Positions 44,931 through 53,656 of a stretch of DNA of 64,000 nt are shown one piece after another. Source of the stretch: SZUA-442 sp963792405 (GTDB lineage Bacteria > Actinomycetota > Acidimicrobiia > Spongiisociales > UBA5794); contig CAWBVU010000005.1 in assembly GCA_963792405.1 (NCBI GenBank), positions 1-64,000 of the forward strand, in the 5' to 3' direction. Position numbers and translations under genes: made by a program. The notes below the pieces were generated by a model. The model saw only the letters and a list, made by a program, of their open reading frames with translations, searched no databases and was not told the origin of the DNA. The stretch's first letter is position 1. Every line of letters starts with the position of its first letter.

Positions 44931-46988
44931 TCAACCAGGGCCAGAAGCGATTTCACGGTGACGTCGAGGCCGTGAACGCGATCGCACACCATCACGGGAG
45001 GAAGGCCGGATGGCGTCGGCCACGACATCGGCGATGACCCGCATGGCTTCGGTCGCCGGTGCCTCGATGAACCCTCCCCGACGGACGGCCAACCGTCGCA
45101 ACGGGTTGTCGCGAGTGTTGATGTCGATCAGGGATGCCCCTGCCCTCTCTGCGATGCCGGCGAGTCGTTGGGCGACGGGGACACCACCGGAGGTGCCCGC
45201 GGTGATGCACAGGGTGGCGTGGGCGACGGCGCGTTGGGCGGTGGCGAAGCCGTAATGCTCCTCGTCGTAGAACTCGTCGAACCACAGGACGTGGGGACGG
45301 GTGAAGGCACCACAGCCCGGGCAGACGAGGAGGGTGACGTGGTCGTCGGTGAGCTCGTCGTCGGGGCCCCACCCGTCGAAGGTGTCGGGGATCTGCACGA
45401 CACCGACGCATCCGTCCATGCAGCGCATGCCCTCGATGTGGCCGTGGAGCTCGATCATCTCCTCGGGCCTGCTGCCCGCCCTGGGGTGGAGCCGGTCGAT
45501 GTTCTGGGCGATGAGCATGAACCGCCCCTCGAGGATCCTGCCCATCTCCGCGATGGCGTGGTGGGCGGCGTTGGGTTCGGCGGCCCTGGCCTCGGTGCGC
45601 CTCGCCAGGTACCACGCCCAGCTCTCCCGGGGGTGCTCGAGGAAGAAGGCGGCCGTGGCCATCATCATGGCCTCCTGGCCGTCGGTGGTCCACAGCCCGT
45701 TGGTCCCTCGGTACGTCCGGATGCCGGACTCGGCCGACACGCCTGCACCGGTCACCACGACGACGTTGCCGGGCCTGGCGACCGCCTCGGTGATGAGCGT
45801 GCGGAGCTCGTCGGTCATGAGGTCCTGCCGTGCGGGTGGCTGTGTCGAAAGCTCGACCGTGGCCCACATGCGGGCGTCGAGGAGGCCGTCCTCGATGGCG
45901 AGGAACAGGCGGCGCAGCAGCAGGTGGTCACGCTCGGCGAGGCCGTCTGCCGCCCGCTCCTCCAGCCCGTCGAGGAGGCCCGCAGCGCTGGACGCGAACC
46001 GTGACGTCGCAGGGAGTGTCGGCAGGAGCGCCCTCACAGCCGCCACGGACTCGGCGTCGATCCGTGCGTCTGGGTCGTAGGTGAACGGAGCGGGCGGTGC
46101 GGCAGCGACGGCCCGGACCAGTGCGACGAGGTGGGTGACGAGGGCGTCGAGCTTGCCGTAGTCCAGCGTGTCGGGCGTGTCGGTGGTGGCGTGGTAGTGC
46201 TCGTTGCGCAGGGTGTTGTAGAACAGGAACGGGATGCCTGCGTCCTGGAACCCTGCGTAGTCGCTCGTCTGATCCCTGAGGTCGATGTCCATCCTGCGGA
46301 TCACCAGCCCGTCGACGGGCGCCACGGCGTCCATGGCCCGCGTGACCTCTGGGCTCTTCTCCGACCCGAAGACGATCATCGAGGCTGCGATGTCGGGGTC
46401 GGTGCCATCGCCGATGGCGTGGCCGACCATGTCGAGGCAGATCATCAGGTCGACGGTCCCGAGGTCGATCGTGGGGTGAGCGACGAAGTGGCGAGAACCC
46501 ATGGTGTGCTGCTGGAAGTACGGGGGCTCCTCGGCGTCGAACCCGGCGAAGACGACGGTCCTGGCGAGCGGGTCACCCGCGAGGAGGCCCCTGGCCACGT
46601 CCAGCATGGCAGCCACGGAGGCGGCGTTGTCGCTCGCACCGGGGTTGACGCCGCCGTCGATCGCACAAGCATCGAAGTGGGCGCCGATGACGATCGACCG
46701 CGGCGAGGCCCCGGGGATCATGCCGATGACGTTGGCGCCGCCGATGTCGGGGATCGGCTGGAGGTAGCCGTCCTCCCCCGCCGGGACGAGCCCGAGGTCG
46801 GCGAAGGCTTCTTCGACAAAGCGCTGGGCGGCGAGGCCGCCGGGGGTGCCGGGGAGGCGGGGAAGGCACGTGTCCGAGCACAGGTACTCGACGACGTCCT
46901 CGAGGGTGGGCGCCGAGGTCGGCGCATTGGTCGGCTGGGTGGTCACGATGGTATGCCTTTGAGCGTGGTGTGACTGGATGGACATCAT
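44931..46988 (-). CDS. M28 aminopeptidase fused to Sir2-type protein deacetylase
   Basis: The protein has 685 residues in one uninterrupted frame. Residues about 30-310 are an M28 zinc peptidase: IGAHFDAC, NPGASDNAAS, FDAEEPPY, ICLDMVGH and NEHYHATTDTPD supply the two-metal ligands. From about 415 a sirtuin begins: VVTGAGVSAESGIRTYRG (NAD loop), QNIDRLHPRAG, catalytic H in ELHGHIEG, a four-cysteine zinc site (MRCMDGC, LVCPGCGA) and TAGTSGGVPVA. An internal ATG with AGGA before it sits at the join (near 45800), so a separate sirtuin gene after a lost stop is the alternative. The gene is divergent from an XRE regulator. Confidence 0.75.
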   Translation of the reverse strand: MMSIQSHHAQRHTIVTTQPTNAPTSAPTLEDVVEYLCSDTCLPRLPGTPGGLAAQRFVEEAFADLGLVPAGEDGYLQPIPDIGGANVIGMIPGASPRSIVIGAHFDACAIDGGVNPGASDNAASVAAMLDVARGLLAGDPLARTVVFAGFDAEEPPYFQQHTMGSRHFVAHPTIDLGTVDLMICLDMVGHAIGDGTDPDIAASMIVFGSEKSPEVTRAMDAVAPVDGLVIRRMDIDLRDQTSDYAGFQDAGIPFLFYNTLRNEHYHATTDTPDTLDYGKLDALVTHLVALVRAVAAAPPAPFTYDPDARIDAESVAAVRALLPTLPATSRFASSAAGLLDGLEERAADGLAERDHLLLRRLFLAIEDGLLDARMWATVELSTQPPARQDLMTDELRTLITEAVARPGNVVVVTGAGVSAESGIRTYRGTNGLWTTDGQEAMMMATAAFFLEHPRESWAWYLARRTEARAAEPNAAHHAIAEMGRILEGRFMLIAQNIDRLHPRAGSRPEEMIELHGHIEGMRCMDGCVGVVQIPDTFDGWGPDDELTDDHVTLLVCPGCGAFTRPHVLWFDEFYDEEHYGFATAQRAVAHATLCITAGTSGGVPVAQRLAGIAERAGASLIDINTRDNPLRRLAVRRGGFIEAPATEAMRVIADVVADAIRPSSRDGVRSRSRPRRHREIASGPG

Positions 46989-46997
46989 GACCCAAGA

Positions 46998-47056
46998 AGT
47001 AGCATATCGCTACTATACGGGTCAATAACTATTCCTGAGGTAGTCATCTTGATGAC
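46998..47056. promoter_or_regulatory. Palindromic operators between peptidase-sirtuin and XRE genes
   Basis: AGTAGC (46998-47003) and GCTACT (47009-47014) form a perfect six-base palindrome around ATATC, and GTCAT/ATGAC (47043-47056) form a second around CTTG. Both lie in the 88-base gap between divergent starts and are natural sites for the adjacent XRE protein. The gap is A+T-rich. Confidence 0.6.
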
Positions 47057-47063
47057 AATGGTG

Positions 47064-47069
47064 TAGCAT
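47064..47069 (+). promoter_or_regulatory. -10 box TAGCAT of leaderless XRE gene
   Basis: TAGCAT lies seven bases before ATG 47077. Confidence 0.45.
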
Positions 47070-47076
47070 GCGCGCC

Positions 47077-47565
47077 ATGAGTGATCTGCCCAGCGTCGGG
47101 ACCGAGGAGTGGACGCATGCCCTCGGGCACACCATCAAGGTACGCCGCACCGACGTGGGCCTCTCACGCCAGCAACTCGCCGACCTCTCCTCGATCTCCT
47201 ACTCCTACCTGTCGGCCATCGAGAACGGGGCGAAGGCGCCGTCCACCAAGATCCTGCGGGTCATCGCCAACCGCCTCGGCCTCGAGACCAAGGAGCTGCT
47301 CGCCCTCGTCGACGCCCGCATCGAGCGAGGCGCCTCCACTGACGGCCCCCTGACCGACGAGGTCATGGACATCATCGAACGGCAGGAACAACGGTTCCGC
47401 GAACGGCAGGAGGCCCGGCTGGCCGAACGGGGCACCCCGAGCACCCTCGAGACCCGACGACTCCTGCTCGTCGCTCTGGCCAACACGCTCGACGACGCCG
47501 ACCTCGTCACGCTCACCAAGGTCGCCCAGGGCCTCGCCGCCCTCCGGCAGTCCCTCGACGAGTGA
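47077..47565 (+). CDS. XRE family helix-turn-helix regulator
   Basis: The protein has 162 residues. The N-terminal HTH is complete (LGHTIKVRRTDVGLSRQQLADLSSIS, YLSAIENGAKAPSTKILRVIANRLG). The C-terminal half is charged and helical (RQEQRFRERQEARL), possibly a dimer or sensor region. The divergent gap with two palindromes suggests it represses itself and the peptidase-sirtuin. The HAD gene downstream overlaps its stop (GTGA). Confidence 0.85.
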   Translation: MSDLPSVGTEEWTHALGHTIKVRRTDVGLSRQQLADLSSISYSYLSAIENGAKAPSTKILRVIANRLGLETKELLALVDARIERGASTDGPLTDEVMDIIERQEQRFRERQEARLAERGTPSTLETRRLLLVALANTLDDADLVTLTKVAQGLAALRQSLDE

Positions 47566-48056
47566 GCTCCCGAGACGCGCGCCCGCTGGTGTTGCTCGAC
47601 GTCGACGGCGTCCTCCACGACCGTCGAGCCCGGGACCTCATCCGGATGTCGGATCACCCCGATGACCTGGCCCGTGACCTCGGTGTGGAGATGATCACGT
47701 CCCACGGTCGGCGCATGGCGATACCGGAGTACATGCCGGGCCTGATGCAGGACCTCGTCGCTCGGGCCGACGTGTGGTGGTGCACCACGTGGATGCACCG
47801 GGCCAACGACGAGTTGGCAACCCATCTCGGTATCGGCCCCCTGCCCGTGGTCGGCGATGGCGAGCGGGGCATCGGTCACGAGTGGAAGGCGGCGACGGCC
47901 CGGCCGTTGGTCGACGCCGCTCGAGCAGAGGGCCGCGGGATCTACTGGATCGAGGATTTCGGTGGCACCCTTCCGGAGGTGCCAGGGGTGATCTGGGTGG
48001 ACACGGCCGAGGAGGGGATCCTCCGACCGGACGACCTCTCGCACCTCTTCACCTAG
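47562..48056 (+). CDS. HAD superfamily hydrolase-like protein
   Basis: The protein has 164 residues from GTG 47562, which overlaps the XRE stop. LVLLDVDGVLHD is HAD motif I (DxDG), WWCTTWMHRAND provides the motif II-type Thr, and GHEWKAATA with GIYWIEDF fit motifs III and IV. It lacks a large cap domain. The substrate is unknown; the tight coupling to the regulator suggests a shared pathway with the peptidase-sirtuin. Confidence 0.75.
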   Translation: MSSRDARPLVLLDVDGVLHDRRARDLIRMSDHPDDLARDLGVEMITSHGRRMAIPEYMPGLMQDLVARADVWWCTTWMHRANDELATHLGIGPLPVVGDGERGIGHEWKAATARPLVDAARAEGRGIYWIEDFGGTLPEVPGVIWVDTAEEGILRPDDLSHLFT

Positions 48057-48077
48057 GTCCGAGCGTGGGACGCTCGG

Positions 48078-48803
48078 TCAAGCGTCGAGGACGTCGACGA
48101 CAACCACCGTGATGTTGTCGAGGCCACCCGCCTCGTTGGCCGCCGCGATCAGGGCACCGCCCGCATCCTCGGGACTCACACCCGTGAGGATCCCTGCGAT
48201 GTCCTCGTCTGACAGCATGTTCGTCAGGCCGTCCGTGCAGAGAAGGATGCGATCGCCGGCGCTGACCGGGACCCGGTGGGAGGCGACACGGTAGGACTCG
48301 AACCCGAGCCAGTTGCTCAGGACGTGCCAGTCGGGCGACGCCTGTGCCTGCTCGATGGTCATGTCCCCAGCGACGACACGGTCCATGCCGCGGGTGTGGT
48401 CCTCGGTGACCTGGGACAGGGTCGTCCCGTCGAAGACGTAGGCGCGGCTGTCCCCCACATGGGCGACCTCCACCACGCCATCAGGCCGAAGGATCGCAAG
48501 GGTCAGGGTGGTCGCCATCGCAAGGAGCTCGGGCCGGGTGTCGAGCGTCTCGACGATGCGGGCCATGAGGTTGCCGTGTGCCGCAGCGACCAGAGCAGGC
48601 CCGTCGACACCGGGAGGCGCCGCCGCGACCGCCTCCATGGCACACGCACTGGCGATGTCGCCTCCGGGGTGGCCGCCGAGCCCGTCGGCGACGGCGACGA
48701 TACCCGTTGAGCCCTCCCCCGAGCCGAGTGGGAACACGGCATCCTCGTTGCGGGTCCTGGACCGACCGACATCGGTGCCGCCGTACCAGCGGTACTCAGC
48801 CAT
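48078..48803 (-). CDS. PP2C-type serine/threonine protein phosphatase
   Basis: The protein has 241 residues from ATG 48803. PP2C motifs are TRNEDAVFPLG, VAVADGLGGHPGGD (metal aspartate in ADGLGGH), VAHVGDSRAYVF, SQVTEDHTR, ILLCTDGLTNML and GGLDNITVVVV. All metal ligands are visible. It is soluble, without membrane segments. The ATG overlaps the end of the upstream gene by eight bases, so the two are co-translated. Confidence 0.88.
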   Translation of the reverse strand: MAEYRWYGGTDVGRSRTRNEDAVFPLGSGEGSTGIVAVADGLGGHPGGDIASACAMEAVAAAPPGVDGPALVAAAHGNLMARIVETLDTRPELLAMATTLTLAILRPDGVVEVAHVGDSRAYVFDGTTLSQVTEDHTRGMDRVVAGDMTIEQAQASPDWHVLSNWLGFESYRVASHRVPVSAGDRILLCTDGLTNMLSDEDIAGILTGVSPEDAGGALIAAANEAGGLDNITVVVVDVLDA

Positions 48804-49095
48804 CGGCGGACGCTCCGTCGTCCCGGGTCCGCAGACCGCAGCCGGCGTCGCCGTGTTCGTCGACGAGGACGAGGGCCACGTCCTCGGTCCCATGAGGGTC
48901 GTAGCCGCCGGGGAACATGGCGTCGTAGGCGAGCTCGGCATCCGAGGGCGAACAGTCGAGCAGCGCCTCGAACAGCACGACCCATTCCTCCTTCGTCCCC
49001 GGGGCACCGTATCGCACCACCTGGTAGTCGTCGCCACCGAGCGCGAACTCGGCCGCGGACTCGCTTGGTCTCACCTGCGGTCGTTCCATCGGCAT
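48796..49095 (-). CDS. Small hypothetical protein co-translated with PP2C
   Basis: The protein has 99 residues. YQVVRYGAPGTKEEWVVLFEALLDCSPSDAELAYDAMFPGGYDPHGTEDVALVLVDEHGDAG suggests a compact acidic domain with no membrane segment. I do not recognise the family. Its stop overlaps the phosphatase start, so it may be a regulator or substrate. Start is ATG 49095 or 49089. GGAGAGATG precedes. Confidence 0.6.
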   Translation of the reverse strand: MPMERPQVRPSESAAEFALGGDDYQVVRYGAPGTKEEWVVLFEALLDCSPSDAELAYDAMFPGGYDPHGTEDVALVLVDEHGDAGCGLRTRDDGASADG

Positions 49096-49466
49096 CTCTC
49101 CTCTTCGGCACGAATCGGCAATCGAGAGCGCACTTTCGCGCCCTGCCGATCACATCGCCGGAAGATGCCTTCCACGCCTCTCACCATCCTGCCATGGGGG
49201 TACGACAGATCACGCGGGCGAGGTGAACGCCCAGGAACCCTTGGGATGGAACGAGACCTTGGCCAGGGCCCAGCCCCTCTCAAGTCTCATCGCTCGACCC
49301 CTCCCCTTGATGCCGAAGCGATTGGTGGTGATGGGCGTGGCAACCAGCTACCAGCGCCTCGAGCGCATCGCCGGCTCTCTCGTGACGCGACCATGATCGG
49401 GACACCGCGAGGGTGACGATCACCCGACCGCAATGCTGGCGGCGTCGGTGCGTCGAGCCTCACACA
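49096..49466. other. 371-base gap with no supported gene
   Basis: I find no frame with a domain or consistent codon bias. The stretch separates the phosphatase operon from the remnant of a duplicated regulator gene. Confidence 0.4.
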
Positions 49467-49715
49467 TCACTTCGAGGGGGGAGGCTGTCCTGGTCGTACG
49501 GCGTCAGCGATGGCGGCGACCACGTCCTCGAGCGATTCGGGAGCCTCCCGAGGGGAGTGGAGGTCGAATCCCTCCGCCAGCCGGGCGGTGCGATCGACGA
49601 TGCCGACAAACTCGTGTACGTTCGGATCGGTCGACAGGCGGGCCACCGCGGGCACCGACGCTGCGAGCCTGGCGGCTACTCCCGCAATGCTGCCGACACA
49701 CTTCGGAGGCTGAAC
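49467..49715 (-). pseudogene. Remnant of a second BTAD/AfsR-like regulator (C terminus only)
   Basis: Read without a start codon, about 78 residues (VAARLAASVPAVARLSTDPN, FVGIVDRTARLAEGFDL, PESLEDVVAAIADAV) align with the last 75 residues of the regulator at 49752 (ASRLAAAMPNLARMSTSPDV, SRTARLADELDL, SPEDVFEAIRRAI). Nothing of the remaining 900 residues is present, so this is the tail of a tandem duplicate. It sits directly downstream of the intact gene. Confidence 0.65.
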
Positions 49716-49751
49716 ATTCCGCCCAAGGATGCGATTGGCTCGGTTGCCGTC

Positions 49752-52700
49752 TCAGTCGCGGCTCGCACCGTCCGAGCTGATGGCCCGCCGGATCGCCTCG
49801 AAGACGTCCTCTGGCGAGCTGGGTACATTCGATGGGATGGGGAGGTCGAGCTCATCAGCGAGCCGAGCCGTCCGACTGAGAAGGCCACATGTCTCGTATA
49901 CGTCGGGAGAGGTCGACATCCGGGCGAGGTTTGGCATGGCCGCAGCGAGGCGGCTCGCCGCGTTCCTGGCACCGTTCGCGGCGAGGAAGCGCATGGTGGG
50001 CGGGACCATCGAGGCCACTCGCGAGATATTCCCCGGCTCGCCCTCGAGGAAGTATGCACGAGCATCGGGTTCTTGGGGCCCTGGTATCAGCTGGATGAAT
50101 CTCGCCCCTGAGTCGATGAAACGGCTCCAGTCGCCAAGACCGGCCGCGACCTCCGCGTCGAGGTCCGGCTCGTCGATGGCCACGGGATCCAGCCCCACCT
50201 GGCGGTGGTAGATATCGATGCGCTCGATCGACTCCTGTGCGGCATCGAAGCGCTCCGCCTCCGCGCTGATGTGCGAGATCATGAACTCGGCTTCCGCAGC
50301 GAAGTCCAGGTCATCTGCGTCGACCAAGAGCCGTGCGGCTTCGGTGGCGGACGCGAGGCCGCCCCCGAGATCCCCGTCGAGTGCTTGGCGCTTGGCGATC
50401 ACGTGCAGGCCCAGTCCCCGCCACACCGGTCGGTCCGTGCCGGCCCACTCGACGAGTCGGTCCAAGTGGCGCCTCGATTCGTCGAGGTCTCCCTGGAGCT
50501 CGAGGATCAGGGCACGGTTGTAAAAGTGGGGCTCGGCTGGGTATCCCATCGCTGTGGCGATCTCGATCGAGCGGTCCAACGCCCACAGTGCTTCCGCATG
50601 CGCCTCGGGCGGCATCCATCTGGCGCGGGTGGCCCGATACGGCACGGCGTTCCGGATCGACTCCACGACCTGGTCGGCGATCGGGTCAACCTCCTCCATC
50701 GCCGTCCGCTCCGCCCCCAGACGTTCGAGGAGGACGAACGCTTCGTCCGAGCGTTGGGGGGTGTGGAGGTACGCGAGGTGGGCGAGCGCCCGCAATCGAA
50801 TGCCGGGGTCAACGGATCCAGGAGCCTCCAACGCCGCCATACCGGGAATGATCAGGACGTCGGGATCCGCGACATGCGGCCATCGTCTCCCAGCGCCCGC
50901 GATGATCGCAAGCGTCACCTCAGGGTGTCCCGATTCGACTCCCCACTCGGCCGCAGCAGCGATGCCCGGCCAGTGTCGACGGAGAGATCGGGTTGAGGCG
51001 AACAGATCTCCTGACAGGTAATCGAGGTGGACTTGCAGGCACAGCCGTGCGATCCATTCCCCGAGGCGAAGACGGGCGTCTTCGAGCTCCCCGCTCGATT
51101 CGAGCTTCATCTCCGCGTACTGGCGGATGGGCTCGAGGATCACATACCCGCCCGGATCATCAACGGATCTCGCGATGATGGAAGCATCGAAGAGTGGGCG
51201 AAGCGCATCCTCCGGGGTCTCGACATCGAGAACCGCGCGTGCAGCTGCGAGGGAGATCGACCCCGTCGGAAAAGCTCCGAGCAGGCGGAACACCCGCTGG
51301 GACTCGGGATCGAGGAGGTCGTAGCTCCAGTCGAGCGCAGCGACGATGGATCGCTGGTGGGGCACGGCACTGCGTTTCGTCCGAAGGAGTGAGGGTTGGT
51401 CGTCGAGTCGCGCGGTGATCTCCTCGAGCGACATGGTGCGAGCCCGCGCCGCAGCCAGCTCGAGGCCGAGGGGAAGTCCGGCGAGGCGCGTGCCGATCGT
51501 GGTGACCAGCGACAGGCTCGCCTCATCGACGGTGCCATCGAGACCGGCGCGATCGAGGAAGAGTTGGTTCGCCGCTGAACCATCACCGGAGTCCAAGGGA
51601 CCGACGGTGACCACCCGCTCGCCGGTCGCAGCAAGGGGCTCACGGCTCGTCACGAGGATCCGAACGTTCGGGCAGCCCGTCAACAGTTCTGCCGTGACCT
51701 CCGTGACGGCGTCGAGCGCGTGTTCGCAACCGTCGAGGACCAGCAGCACCGGCTCGTCCCTGATCAGGTCCTTGGATCGGTCCGCGAGCAGATCCTGACC
51801 CTGGAGACCGAGCGAAGCTGCCAGGACGTTCCACACCGGCGCGTCACGGCTCGACTCGATGGGCACAAACGCAGACGGGAACTCATGGGACAGCGATCGA
51901 GCCACCTCGACTCCAAGGCTCGACTTGCCGACCCCGCCTGGTCCCGTGATCGTGACCAGGCGGTGGGCACGAAGCAGCTGACCGATCTCCACGACCTCGG
52001 CGCGCCGACCGAGGAAACTCGTGTACCTCGCAGGGATGGGCCGCATCCGAGCCGTGGGCCGGTAATCGAGCGAGTGGTCCTGCTGAAGGATCCGACGTTC
52101 CAGATCCCGCAGGTCCGGGGAAGGGTCCACACCGAGTTCCTCACGCAGGAAGTCCTCGGTGCCTCGATATGCACGGAGTGCATCGGCCTGCCTCCCGCAT
52201 CGGTAGAGGGCGACCATGTGATGGGCCTGCAGGTTCTCGTGGAAGGGGTGTGCGGCGACGAGTGCCTCGAGCTCCGGGACGAGGTGGTCGTGATGGCCCG
52301 CATCGAGGTCAAGTCGGACTCGACGGTCCAGCGCCTCCGACCACAGCGCCTCCAGACGGTGAGCTTCCGCAACGAGCCGAGCTGCTGGTTCGGTGTTGGC
52401 GTAGGGCCGTCCCCTCCACAAAGCGAGGGCTTCGGCGAGCGCGTCGCGAGCCATGGAGTCGTTCCGCAGCCCACGCGATTCCCGGACCTGCTGTTCGAAT
52501 CGGTGCGCATCGATCGAATTGCGATCGACATCGAGGAGGTATCCACCCGATCGGCTCTCGATGTCTGCGCCGAGCAACCGGCGGTACCCCGAGATCCACG
52601 TCTGCACGGATCGTCGCACGCGCGGATCGACATCGGGACCGTAGGTCTCCATCAACAACGTATCCGTGGGAACCAATCGTCCGACCGATGCGAGCAGCAG

Positions 52701-52790
52701 TGCCAACACGGTTCGCTGCTTCGGACCCCCGAGATCCAGCCCGTCGCCATCGTCTTCGACCCGGAACGGCCCCAGCACGAGGAACTCCAT
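49752..52790 (-). CDS. BTAD/AfsR-family transcriptional regulator with NB-ARC and TPR domains
   Basis: The protein has 1012 residues from ATG 52790 (MEFLVLGPFRVEDDGDGLDLGG). An OmpR-type winged helix (about 1-95) and a bacterial transcriptional activation domain (about 100-245) are followed by an ATPase with P-loop TITGPGGVGKSSLG (about 285-300), Walker B VLLVLDGCEH, the LGLQ/LAGLPLGLELA region of STAND ATPases, and TPR-like repeats. SARP/AfsR proteins activate specialised metabolism or differentiation. The divergent secreted-protein gene is the closest candidate target. Apparently leaderless. Confidence 0.85.
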   Translation of the reverse strand: MEFLVLGPFRVEDDGDGLDLGGPKQRTVLALLLASVGRLVPTDTLLMETYGPDVDPRVRRSVQTWISGYRRLLGADIESRSGGYLLDVDRNSIDAHRFEQQVRESRGLRNDSMARDALAEALALWRGRPYANTEPAARLVAEAHRLEALWSEALDRRVRLDLDAGHHDHLVPELEALVAAHPFHENLQAHHMVALYRCGRQADALRAYRGTEDFLREELGVDPSPDLRDLERRILQQDHSLDYRPTARMRPIPARYTSFLGRRAEVVEIGQLLRAHRLVTITGPGGVGKSSLGVEVARSLSHEFPSAFVPIESSRDAPVWNVLAASLGLQGQDLLADRSKDLIRDEPVLLVLDGCEHALDAVTEVTAELLTGCPNVRILVTSREPLAATGERVVTVGPLDSGDGSAANQLFLDRAGLDGTVDEASLSLVTTIGTRLAGLPLGLELAAARARTMSLEEITARLDDQPSLLRTKRSAVPHQRSIVAALDWSYDLLDPESQRVFRLLGAFPTGSISLAAARAVLDVETPEDALRPLFDASIIARSVDDPGGYVILEPIRQYAEMKLESSGELEDARLRLGEWIARLCLQVHLDYLSGDLFASTRSLRRHWPGIAAAAEWGVESGHPEVTLAIIAGAGRRWPHVADPDVLIIPGMAALEAPGSVDPGIRLRALAHLAYLHTPQRSDEAFVLLERLGAERTAMEEVDPIADQVVESIRNAVPYRATRARWMPPEAHAEALWALDRSIEIATAMGYPAEPHFYNRALILELQGDLDESRRHLDRLVEWAGTDRPVWRGLGLHVIAKRQALDGDLGGGLASATEAARLLVDADDLDFAAEAEFMISHISAEAERFDAAQESIERIDIYHRQVGLDPVAIDEPDLDAEVAAGLGDWSRFIDSGARFIQLIPGPQEPDARAYFLEGEPGNISRVASMVPPTMRFLAANGARNAASRLAAAMPNLARMSTSPDVYETCGLLSRTARLADELDLPIPSNVPSSPEDVFEAIRRAISSDGASRD

Positions 52791-52797
52791 CACGGCA

Positions 52798-52803
52798 ACG
52801 ATA
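52798..52803 (-). promoter_or_regulatory. -10 box TATCGT of the BTAD regulator gene
   Basis: TATCGT lies seven bases upstream of ATG 52790. Confidence 0.45.
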
Positions 52804-52861
52804 GAGGTTCGGGCCCGGGGCATGCAGGGCTCCTGTCGACATCATCGGCGACGCTACGAAG

Positions 52862-52930
52862 CCCACCTCAACACAACATCAACAAGCCCTTCGCTGAACC
52901 CGTTCCATCCGTTGACATTCCGTTGAGGTG
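52862..52930. promoter_or_regulatory. Inverted repeat CACCTCAAC/GTTGAGGTG in the divergent promoter region
   Basis: CACCTCAAC (52862-52870) and GTTGAGGTG (52922-52930) are perfect complements about 50 bases apart. They lie between the BTAD regulator and the divergent secreted-protein gene and could bind the regulator. Confidence 0.35.
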
Positions 52931-53012
52931 CGTCCCGCACGATCGTGCTGGCGTCACCGTGGCGCCCGAGGGTGCCAGCCGGCATCCTCGACGCAATCGA
53001 AGGAGCACACGA

Positions 53013-53438
53013 ATGAAGCGATGGATCACCCTTCTGGCCCTGGGGCTGCTTGCGAGTGCGATCGTGGCGACACCGGCGCTGGCGAATCCTCCTGAGGAGT
53101 TCACCATCGTGGACACCCTCTACGGGGAGCCCGATCCGTGCCATCCCGGCGAGACGATGGACGTGACATTCACCTACAACGTCCGAGAGATGGCGAACCG
53201 GAACACGCTCGTCTGGGTCGTCGACAGTCAGGCCGAGAGCACTGCCGGATATGTCGCGAACGGCGTCGAGACGCAGGTCGTGAACACGAAGTGGATCGTC
53301 GACCGCTTCAACTGGCAGAACGTCCACCCAGAAACGGGCGACCGATTCAAGGTTCAGGGTCGGTTCAAAATCAACGTCGAATCCGGAGAAGCTGTCCAAG
53401 AGGAGTTCCGCATGACCTGCCTCGGCAAGGCCAGCTGA
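53013..53438 (+). CDS. Small secreted protein, function unknown
   Basis: The protein has 141 residues. A signal peptide (KRWITLLALGLLASAIVATPALA, cut after ALA) leads into a beta-rich domain with C in DPCHPGET and MTCLGK, likely a disulfide. The pattern DVTFTYNVREMANRNTLVWVVDSQ and RFKINVESGEAVQEEF suggests an Ig-like sandwich. AAGGAG precedes the ATG. It is divergent from the BTAD regulator and ends in a strong terminator. Confidence 0.7.
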   Translation: MKRWITLLALGLLASAIVATPALANPPEEFTIVDTLYGEPDPCHPGETMDVTFTYNVREMANRNTLVWVVDSQAESTAGYVANGVETQVVNTKWIVDRFNWQNVHPETGDRFKVQGRFKINVESGEAVQEEFRMTCLGKAS

Positions 53439-53450
53439 GTTCCGTCGGTG

Positions 53451-53488
53451 CAGCTGGTTGGGCGGACGCTCGTCTGCCCAACCAGCTG
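53451..53488 (+). terminator. Strong intrinsic terminator hairpin
   Basis: CAGCTGGTTGGGCGGAC pairs with GTCTGCCCAACCAGCTG (17 pairs, one G-U) around a GCTC loop, 12 bases after the stop of the secreted-protein gene. A pyrimidine-rich tract (CTCCTCTTCTCC) follows. Confidence 0.75.
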
Positions 53489-53656
53489 CTCCTCTTCTCC
53501 TGCACACCGATCAGAGGGCGAGGTTGCGCCTACGAGCCTCGTCCACCTCGAGCATCCGAACAGGTGGGCCGAGACCGATTCCCGACACAACCGGGCTGGG
53601 TCGTCGCCGAAACCGTCGGGATCAAGCACCTTCAGGAGGGCATGGATGTGGACCGA

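Noticed and set aside
51720..53438. Plus-strand frame of 572 residues antisense to the BTAD regulator
   Set aside because: Only its last 141 residues, with a signal peptide and ribosome binding site at 53013, look real; the rest mirrors the regulator gene and is low-complexity.
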